Position numbers and translations under genes: made by a program
Part shown: piece by piece, positions 13,838 through 18,817 of the stretch
How the letters are laid out: each line of letters starts with the position of its first letter
Position numbering within the stretch: the stretch's first letter is position 1
NCBI GenBank assembly: GCA_037147235.1
Contig: JBAWVO010000107.1
Location: 1-18,817 of the forward strand
DNA from: JANXQG01 sp037147235
GTDB taxonomy: Bacteria > Planctomycetota > Planctomycetia > Pirellulales > Thermoguttaceae
Direction: 5' to 3'
DNA: 18,817 bases
Notes under the pieces: generated by a model
Databases searched by the model: none
Told to the model about the DNA's origin: nothing
What the model saw: the letters and a program-made list of their open reading frames with translations, nothing else

Positions 13838-16579
13838 ATGGGAAGACCCATGGGCGTTGCGGGACACATTTCGCTACGAGGCGTGGCGGTTCACAATCTC
13901 AAATCGATCGATGTTGACATCCCGCACCGTAAACTCGTTGTGTTCTGCGGGCTAAGCGGCAGCGGCAAGAGCAGTCTGGCCATCGACACGCTCTATGCCG
14001 AGGGGCAGCGACGTTACCTCGAAAGTTTTTCAGCTTACACCCGGCAGTTCCTCGACCGGTTGGAAAAGCCGGAAGCCGATCAGATCGACAACATCCCGCC
14101 CGCCATTGCCGTGACCGGTGGTGGCAACAGCCGATCGAGCCGAGCAACCGTTGGCACCGCGACTGAGGTAGCCGACTACCTGCGGTTGCTGTTTGCCAAG
14201 ATCGGCAACGTGGTATGCCGCAGTTGTCGCCATACGGTCGAGCGCGACACCCCGCAAAGTGTTGCTGCGCTGCTGACCAATCTTCCCACCGGCACGCGGT
14301 ACATGATTGCCTTCGGGCTTAGCGACGATGATTCTTCGCTGGCCGCCACGGCCGCCGCGCTACTGGAAGAAGGTTTTGTAAGAGCGATCATCGGCCAGCG
14401 GGTCGTGAATCTGGATGAGGTGGCCGGTACTCAGTACCCAGTACTCAGTACTCAGTACCCAGTACCCAGTACTCAGTACTCGGTATCCGGTACTCAGAAG
14501 CTATCCGAAAAGCCCCCCTCTCCCTCTGGGAGAGGGGCAGGGGGTGACGTTATGGGTCAGGCTGGAAAGCCTGACGTACGGGCAGCGTCGTCCACCAATG
14601 ATTCTCCGCCACCCTACGTTGTCGTCGATCGCCTTGCAGCCGGCAGTGCGACGGAGCAGCGGGTTCGCGATTCGCTGGAAACGGCTTTCGGCAAAGGGCA
14701 AGGGAAGTGCTTTGCGTTTGTAGAAGACGACGGCAGCGAGCGGGGGGCATCGGCAACGATCGACAACCGCGTGTGGCGGCGGCTGGCCTTCAGCAATACC
14801 TTGGCCTGCGCCGATTGCGGCATTGAATACGTCCCGCCCGAGCCGCGGCTGTTCAGCTTCAATAGCCCTCTTGGGGCCTGTCCGAATTGCGAGGGCTTTG
14901 GCAGTATCACCGACGTCATCTTGAGTCGCCGGCGAAGCTATCGCCCCTGCCAAGTCTGTTGCGGGACGCGGTTACGCCCCGAGGCCCTTGACGCCCGCAT
15001 TGGCGACCGTAACATCGCCCAGATTACTGCCATGCAGATCGGCGAGGCCGCCGAGTTCTTTCGCTGCTTGGATCTCTCGGATCTGCATCGCCGCATCGGC
15101 CGCATGATGATTGAGCAGGTGCAACGACGACTGGAGTATCTCGAATCGGTCGGGCTGGGTTATCTCACGCTCGATCGCACCATCCGCACGCTCAGCAGCG
15201 GTGAAGCGCGGCGGGTGGCCCTTACATCGGCACTAGGATCGAGCCTCGTAAACATGCTCTACGTACTCGATGAGCCGTCGATCGGCCTGCATCCTCGCGA
15301 CGTCGATCGCCTTGTCGAATCGATCCAGAAACTCCGTGATCGGGCCAACACGGTCGTGGTCGTCGAGCATGAAGAAGCGATCATCCGCGCAGCCGACCAG
15401 GTGATCGAGATCGGGCCTGGGGCGGGCGAGCGGGGAGGCTGCATCGTTTTTCAGGGCACACCGGCCGAGATGGAGGCATCGCCCGACAGCCTTACCGGTG
15501 ATTACCTCGCCGGTCGCCGTGGCAACGTGGGCACAGGTACGCGACGGCAGCCGAACCATGGCTGGATCCGCCTGACCAGTGCGCGGGGCAATAACTTAAA
15601 AAACGTCACGGTCGAGTTCCCGCTGGGCGTGCTCTGCCTGGTGACGGGCGTGAGCGGCGCAGGCAAGAGCACGCTGGTCGAGGATACCCTCTACCCGGCC
15701 TTGTGCCGCCGGCTACACAAAGAGGCCCCGGGGCCGCTGGAGTGCGACGACGTGTTTGGCGATGGCCAGATCGACGACGTAATCATGGTCGATCAAAGCC
15801 CTATCAGCCGCTCGCCGCGGAGCAACCCGGTGACTTACCTGAAGGTTTTCAGCGAGATCCGTAGCGTGTTTGCCGAGACGCTCGAAGCTCGAACCAGGAA
15901 CTACGGCACCAGCCATTTCAGCTTCAATGTCGATGGCGGCCGCTGTAGCGAATGTCAGGGCGTCGGCTATATCCAGATCGACATGCAGTTCCTGGCCGAT
16001 GTATTCATGAAGTGCGGCCAGTGCCATGGCACCCGCTACCGCGACGAAATTCTCGACGTGACCTATCGCGGCCGGAATATCGCCGAAGTGCTGGAAATGA
16101 CCATTCGCGAGGCGTTCACATTTTTTCGTGGGAAGTCGAAAGTGCAGGCGCGGCTGAAGCGACTGATCGACGTGGGGCTGGACTACATACGACTGGGCCA
16201 GCCGGGCAACACGCTTTCTGGCGGCGAGGCCCAGCGGCTGAAGTTGGCCGGATATATGTCGGCGGCCAAGCGAGGCCGCTGCTTATTCATTCTCGACGAG
16301 CCAACCACCGGGCTGCATTTTTCCGACACCGCGCAACTGCTGGACTGTTTCGATGCCTTGCTGGCAGTCGGCCATTCGCTGATCGTGATCGAGCACAACT
16401 TGCAGATGATGAAGGCAGCCGATTACATCATTGACCTTGGCCCCGAGGCGGCGGATCAAGGAGGTCAGGTCGTGGTTCAAGGCACCCCCGAGATCGTTGC
16501 GCGGAGTGAAATGTCGGTGACGGCGAGGTTTTTGCGGAAGGTACTTGGGGATGGGGGGGGATTGGAAATTGAAAATTGA
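13838..16579 (+). CDS. uvrA: UvrA-family excinuclease ABC ATPase carrying repeat-derived insertion
   Basis: This is a tandem-ABC DNA damage-recognition ATPase of about 913 residues. NBD1 has Walker A GLSGSGKSS (13949-13972), EGQRRYLESFSAYTRQFLDR, the CxxC zinc module CADCGIEY ... CPNCEGFG, a signature LSSGEARRV and Walker B YVLDEPSIGLHPRD. NBD2 has Walker A GVSGAGKST (15647-), CSECQGVG ... CGQCHGTRY, a canonical LSGGEAQRL and FILDEPTTGLHFSD. The first signature has Ser in place of a Gly. Residues encoded at ~14428-14580 are repeat-derived (ten heptamers and two hairpins), inserted in frame between LDEVAG and PPYVVVDRL. ATG 13838 or 13850 are plausible starts; a longer frame back to 13763 would overlap the divergent gene. 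It may be the main UvrA or a UvrA paralogue. The 3' end lies in AAAATTG heptamers. Confidence 0.85.
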   Translation: MGRPMGVAGHISLRGVAVHNLKSIDVDIPHRKLVVFCGLSGSGKSSLAIDTLYAEGQRRYLESFSAYTRQFLDRLEKPEADQIDNIPPAIAVTGGGNSRSSRATVGTATEVADYLRLLFAKIGNVVCRSCRHTVERDTPQSVAALLTNLPTGTRYMIAFGLSDDDSSLAATAAALLEEGFVRAIIGQRVVNLDEVAGTQYPVLSTQYPVPSTQYSVSGTQKLSEKPPSPSGRGAGGDVMGQAGKPDVRAASSTNDSPPPYVVVDRLAAGSATEQRVRDSLETAFGKGQGKCFAFVEDDGSERGASATIDNRVWRRLAFSNTLACADCGIEYVPPEPRLFSFNSPLGACPNCEGFGSITDVILSRRRSYRPCQVCCGTRLRPEALDARIGDRNIAQITAMQIGEAAEFFRCLDLSDLHRRIGRMMIEQVQRRLEYLESVGLGYLTLDRTIRTLSSGEARRVALTSALGSSLVNMLYVLDEPSIGLHPRDVDRLVESIQKLRDRANTVVVVEHEEAIIRAADQVIEIGPGAGERGGCIVFQGTPAEMEASPDSLTGDYLAGRRGNVGTGTRRQPNHGWIRLTSARGNNLKNVTVEFPLGVLCLVTGVSGAGKSTLVEDTLYPALCRRLHKEAPGPLECDDVFGDGQIDDVIMVDQSPISRSPRSNPVTYLKVFSEIRSVFAETLEARTRNYGTSHFSFNVDGGRCSECQGVGYIQIDMQFLADVFMKCGQCHGTRYRDEILDVTYRGRNIAEVLEMTIREAFTFFRGKSKVQARLKRLIDVGLDYIRLGQPGNTLSGGEAQRLKLAGYMSAAKRGRCLFILDEPTTGLHFSDTAQLLDCFDALLAVGHSLIVIEHNLQMMKAADYIIDLGPEAADQGGQVVVQGTPEIVARSEMSVTARFLRKVLGDGGGLEIEN
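14428..14497. repeat. Ten tandem heptamers (TACYCRG-type) inside the uvrA coding sequence
   Basis: Exactly ten 7-base units: TACTCAG or TACCCAG with two variant units (TACTCGG, TATCCGG). Three units make 21 bases, so the protein shows a 7-residue repeat (TQYPVLS, TQYPVPS, TQYSVSG). Gain or loss of a single unit would shift the frame. Confidence 0.95.
14513..14575. repeat. Two hairpin repeats inside the uvrA coding sequence
   Basis: CCCCTCTCCC-TCT-GGGAGAGGGG (about 14515-14538) and GTCAGGCT-GGAA-AGCCTGAC (14556-14575) are perfect or near-perfect stem-loops. They directly follow the heptamer array, and both have the look of dispersed intergenic repeats rather than protein-coding sequence. They are read in frame. 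Confidence 0.8.
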
Positions 16580-16599
16580 AAATTGCGAATTGAAAATTG
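16565..16599. repeat. Five tandem heptamers (AAAATTG-type) across the uvrA stop codon
   Basis: Units: GAAATTG, AAAATTG, AAAATTG, CGAATTG, AAAATTG. The uvrA stop (16577-16579) falls inside the array, so the last residues (EIEN) are repeat-derived. It is the reverse complement of the heptamer at 3289-3316. Confidence 0.85.
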
Positions 16600-16616
16600 G
16601 AAGACAAGAGCAGGGG

Positions 16617-16732
16617 TTAGGATCGGCGCATCAATAACTGTCGCAAGAAAAGTAGCAGGCACACTCCGTGTGCCGTCTGCCCCCGCTCGGCGAGTGGGCA
16701 AAACACGACAGTTATTTCTGCGCCGGTCCTAA
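16617..16732 (+). mobile_element. ~115-bp palindromic element, family 2, copy B
   Basis: The inverted ends are TTAGGATCGGCGCA and TGCGCCGGTCCTAA. The interior has ACTGTCG ... CGACAGT inversely repeated near the ends and a perfect hairpin GGCACAC-TCC-GTGTGCC. It shares a 43-base identical core (about 16651-16693) with copy C at 18169-18282 in the same orientation. It encodes nothing. It lies between uvrA and the secreted FGE-fold gene. Confidence 0.82.
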
Positions 16733-17115
16733 GTCTATCCGGCGACCGGCTTTCGCGATAAGATTGGGAGCATTGCCACTGATCAAAATTCCTGTCTCTC
16801 GGCACGGTATATTAGCCGTTATGGGTCCGCCGCAAGCATCGCCTAGCCGGTAAAATCTTTTACAGAAAGACACGTTATGAGAAACTTCGTGATTGGTTGC
16901 TTGGTGCTTTTCGCAATGGCGGGGCCTGCTTTGAGCGAGACGAAAGAGCCGCCGAAGGGATTGGCGGTGGACTTGGGCGGTGGGGTGAAGCTGAAGATGA
17001 CGCTCATTCCGGCGGGCGAGTTCAAGATGGGGAGCGGAGAGTCAGCAGAGGCCACGGCTGCTTTCTTCAAGAAGACCTACGGCGAGGATTATCTAACCGC
17101 TGACTTTCTCAAGAG

Positions 17116-17343
17116 GGCCTTGATCATAACCTTGCCAACTGCTGTCACTGCTAGCTCGAAGTAGGGTGCGTGGAGCACGGATGCCCGCGAAATGGTGCGT
17201 TACGCGAACCGGTCTATTTCAGGGTAGACGTTCTCGAAGTATTGAGTCCGTGCGCAACGCACCATTTCCCGGGTGTTGGTTCGCTTCACGCACCCTACGG
17301 GTTGCCGTCACTGCTGGCAGTTGGCAAGGTTATGATCAAGGCC
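17116..17343 (+). mobile_element. 228-bp MITE-like element, family 1, copy 2 (inside the FGE-fold gene)
   Basis: It has perfect 27-bp terminal inverted repeats beginning GGCCTTGATCATAACC, and an 8-bp target duplication CTCAAGAG at 17108-17115 and 17344-17351. It is inverted relative to the copy at 8564-8791 and differs from it at three positions. It carries no transposase. Element plus duplication adds 236 bases, so the host frame is shifted as well as stopped. One frame through the element stays open into the right half of the gene, so a GTG start inside it (17170) could yield a protein without its signal peptide. Confidence 0.95.
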
Positions 17344-17988
17344 CTCAAGAGCGAGTATCCGCAGCACCGGGTTCGGATCACCAAGCCGTTTTACCTGGGC
17401 ACTTACCACGTCACGCGGGGCCAGTTTCGGCAGTTTGTCGCCGACACGGGGTACAAGACCGATGCGGAAAAGGGCGAGGAGCCGGGGGCTTTCGGCTGGG
17501 ACCCTGATAAGAAGGAGTTTGACTTCAACGAAAAATACTCCTGGCGGAACGTGGGTTTTGAGCAGACCGACGAACATCCGGTGGTTAACGTAAGTTGGAA
17601 CGACGCGAAGGCATTCTGCGAGTGGCTGAGCAAGAAGGAGAAGAAGACTTACCGACTGCCCACGGAGGCCGAGTGGGAATATGCCTGCCGTGCCGGGACG
17701 ACCACGCGGTATTCCAGCGGCGATGACCCTGAGACACTGGCCAAGGTCGGCAACGTGGCCGACGCGACGGCCAAGGCGCAGTTCCCTGACTGGACATGGG
17801 CGATTAAAGCCAGCGATGGCTATGTGTTTACGTCGCCGGTGGGTTCATTCCAACCGAATGCCCTCGGTCTATACGACATGCACGGCAATGCCTGGCAGTG
17901 GTGCGCGGATTGGTACGGGGCGGAATACTATGCAAAGTCACCGGTGGACGATCCTAGTGGTCCTACAACGGGCTCGTACCGCGTGTTT

Positions 17989-18087
17989 CGCGGCGGTGGC
18001 TGGGACGACGACGCCGGGTTCTGCCGGTCGGCGTACCGTATCAGGGCCGCGCCTGAGTACCGGCGCAACAACCTGGGCTTCCGTGTC
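17989..18087 (+). other. Candidate DGR variable region (C-terminal ligand-face segment of the FGE fold)
   Basis: It encodes RGGGWDDDAGFCRSAYRIR then AAPEYRRNNLGFRV. The last 18 codons (18034-18087) align without gaps with the Asn-rich segment at 18764-18817: Asn codons AAC there correspond to Tyr, Ile, Arg, Ala, Ala, Tyr and Arg here. This is the expected position and pattern of a DGR target in an FGE/C-type-lectin-like fold. However, 10 of 23 differences are at non-adenine template bases, so this is not a recent copy of that template. The segment could also be an ordinary FGE C-terminus. Confidence 0.4.
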
Positions 18088-18168
18088 TCCCGAGTTCCGG
18101 CGGACTAGTCAAGTCAAGGTAAGCGAGCGTAGCCGGGCAAGCACAGGCGTAGCGAGCGAGCCACGAGC

Positions 18169-18282
18169 TAAGGACCGGCGCATCAAAAGTGTCGCAAGAA
18201 AGTAGCAGGCACACTCCGTGTGCCGTCTGCCCCCGCTCGGCGAACGCGCAAAACACGACAGTTATTGGTGCGCCGGTCCTAA
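18169..18282 (+). mobile_element. ~115-bp palindromic element, family 2, copy C
   Basis: The inverted ends are AGGACCGGCGCA and TGCGCCGGTCCT. Same orientation and core as copy B (16617-16732). Copies B and C therefore bracket the FGE-fold gene as direct repeats. Confidence 0.82.
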
Positions 18283-18598
18283 GGTGCTCCTGGGTCCAGG
18301 GCGAAGCCCTCGCTGCCGCAGCCTATCCGGGTGGCAAGGCTTCGCGTCGAGCGGCAAAAGGTGCTCCACCGGGTTTGACGGCTAGCCGTGGGTTTTAACC
18401 CACGGAATATGTCGTCCAACGTCCGCATTTTGTCGCGTAGCGACGATTGAATTCTCAATTGTCGCTACGCGACAAACGGGGATTTGGGCGGATCGCAAAC
18501 CGTGGGTTGAAACCCACGGCTACCATCATGGCGTCGCTACGCGACGGGGAAAACGCTACCATCATGGCGTCGCTACGCGACTAAGGAACGGACTTCCC
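18283..18598. repeat. Palindrome and direct-repeat cluster between the FGE-fold gene and the RT remnant
   Basis: No gene is seen. Hairpins: CCGTGGGTT-TT-AACCCACGG (18386-18405), nearly repeated as CCGTGGGTT-GA-AACCCACGG (18500-18519), and a long stem TGTCGCGTAGCGAC ... GTCGCTACGCGACA (18431-18474) extended by ATTGA/TCAAT. A 27-base direct repeat starting GCTACCATCATGGCGTCGC occurs at 18519-18545 and 18555-18581, each ending in the same TCGCTACGCGAC half-palindrome. Hairpins downstream of a variable region are a known DGR feature, but these are also typical dispersed repeats. Confidence 0.8.
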
Positions 18599-18817
18599 AT
18601 GCACAGCCACCACCACCTTTTTGAGAAGATCGCCACACTGGAAAACCTGATCGCGGCGGCGCATGCCGCGTTGCGCGGCAAGCGGATGCGGATGCCGGGC
18701 GCGGCGTTCCTGGCGGACTTTGAGAAGGAAGTCGTTTTGCTGCACGAAGAGCTTTGGGCAGGCAACCGCAACAACAACAACCCCACGAACGAGAACAACA
18801 ATATCGGTTTCCGTGTT
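18599..18817 (+). pseudogene. DGR-type reverse transcriptase N-terminus joined to a template-like segment (runs off the edge)
   Basis: ATG 18599 opens a frame to the end of the window. The first ~54 residues (HHHLFEKIATLENLIAAAHA, LRGKRMRMPGAAFLADFE, KEVVLLHEELWAG) resemble the N-terminal helix region of DGR and related group II-like reverse transcriptases, which typically reads LF..I...ENL..A...A.RGK......F....E..L..L..EL..G.Y. Where RT motif 1 should begin, the frame goes straight into GNRNNNNPTNENNNIGFRV. All RT catalytic motifs (including YxDD) are therefore missing from the visible part. Since DGR templates often overlap or follow the RT 3' end, an internal deletion that fused the two ends is the simplest reading. 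An assembly collapse, or RT sequence resuming beyond the window, cannot be excluded. Confidence 0.6.
18758..18817 (+). repeat. Adenine-rich template-region-like segment (DGR TR candidate, partial)
   Basis: A run of AAC/AAT codons (Asn) interspersed with Pro, Thr and Glu codons and ending ATC-GGT-TTC-CGT-GTT. Adenine-dense AAC codons are the hallmark of DGR template repeats, because adenines are the mutable positions and AAC avoids stops when mutagenised. The following IGFRV matches the conserved end of FGE-fold variable regions. The right boundary is outside the window. Confidence 0.55.

Larger units (their letters stand above)
16877..18108 (+). pseudogene. Secreted SUMF1/FGE-fold protein, interrupted by a 228-bp element
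   Basis: The left part (16877-17115) encodes a signal peptide (FVIGCLVLFAMAGPALS), the FGE-sulfatase entry motif LIPAGEFKMGSGE and a helix ending ADFLK. The right part (17344-18108) continues SEYPQHRVRITKPFYLGTYH, VTRGQFRQFV, HPVVNVSWNDAKAFCEWLS, RLPTEAEWEYACRAGT, LGLYDMHGNAWQWCADW, RGGGWDDDAGFCRSAYRIR and NNLGFRV. Removing the 228-bp element and one 8-bp CTCAAGAG copy joins ADFL-K-S-EYPQH in frame, giving 331 residues. As it stands, translation from 16877 stops inside the element at 17164. The C-terminus has one Cys in the region where true formylglycine-generating enzymes carry a Cys pair, so even the intact protein was probably a non-catalytic binding fold. This C-terminal segment is where DGR variable regions occur in this fold. 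Confidence 0.9.

Noticed and set aside
14428..14497. Heptamer array considered as a CRISPR or iteron origin
   Set aside because: Units are contiguous with no spacers, lie inside a coding frame, and no cas or replication gene is nearby.
16877..18108. True sulfatase-activating formylglycine-generating enzyme
   Set aside because: Only one cysteine is present in the C-terminal active-site segment (GFCRSAYR), and no sulfatase gene is in the window; an FGE-fold binding protein is safer.

Overview
The window reads as bacterial chromosome, probably from a planctomycete. That placement is inferred from the style of the proteins: a secreted SUMF1/FGE-fold protein, a WD40 fragment, long ammonium-transporter leaders, a divergent UvrA, and many families of short palindromic and heptamer repeats. 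No rRNA, tRNA or CRISPR array was seen.

Layout. (1) 1-2750 (+): a row of small coupled genes and gene fragments. It holds a GNAT acetyltransferase tail, a TPR protein, an alpha/beta hydrolase whose C-terminus is a stray WD40 blade, a DUF2293-like N-terminal piece and an unknown 97-residue protein. (2) 2881-6073 (-): an intact amt-glnB pair followed by a second, decayed amt-glnB pair (an internal amt fragment with a nonsense codon, and a glnB with a one-base frameshift). A perfect sigma-54 promoter lies upstream of the intact amt. (3) 6642-8297 (+): an NhaD/ArsB-type antiporter and a possible 32-residue membrane peptide. (4) 8869-13387 (-): a GAF-AAA+-Fis sigma-54 activator (NifA-like), two paralogous membrane proteins separated by a duplicated start/stop junction, a winged-helix regulator and its coupled membrane partner, with a palindromic operator candidate in front. 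(5) 13481-16579: a DUF167/YggU protein (-) and a UvrA-family ATPase (+) whose coding sequence has absorbed repeats, including ten heptamers. (6) 16617-18817 (+): a secreted FGE-fold gene broken by a 228-bp non-autonomous transposon, bracketed by two direct copies of another ~115-bp palindromic element. It is followed by hairpins and by what looks like a diversity-generating retroelement (DGR) remnant: the N-terminus of a DGR-type reverse transcriptase joined directly to an adenine-rich, Asn-coding template-like segment that runs off the right edge.

How the parts fit. The nitrogen block makes sense as one unit: a sigma-54 promoter, the ammonium transporter, its PII partner, and a sigma-54 activator gene about 3 kb away. 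The rest is shaped by mobile short repeats. The clearest results are: (a) the 228-bp element, present twice at about 99% identity, with 8- and 9-bp target duplications. Its removal restores the FGE reading frame, and an unoccupied relative of its other target lies at the left edge of the window. (b) the FGE gene plus the reverse-transcriptase/template remnant, the best candidate for an unusual system, although the template does not match this gene's C-terminus as a simple adenine-mutagenised cognate.
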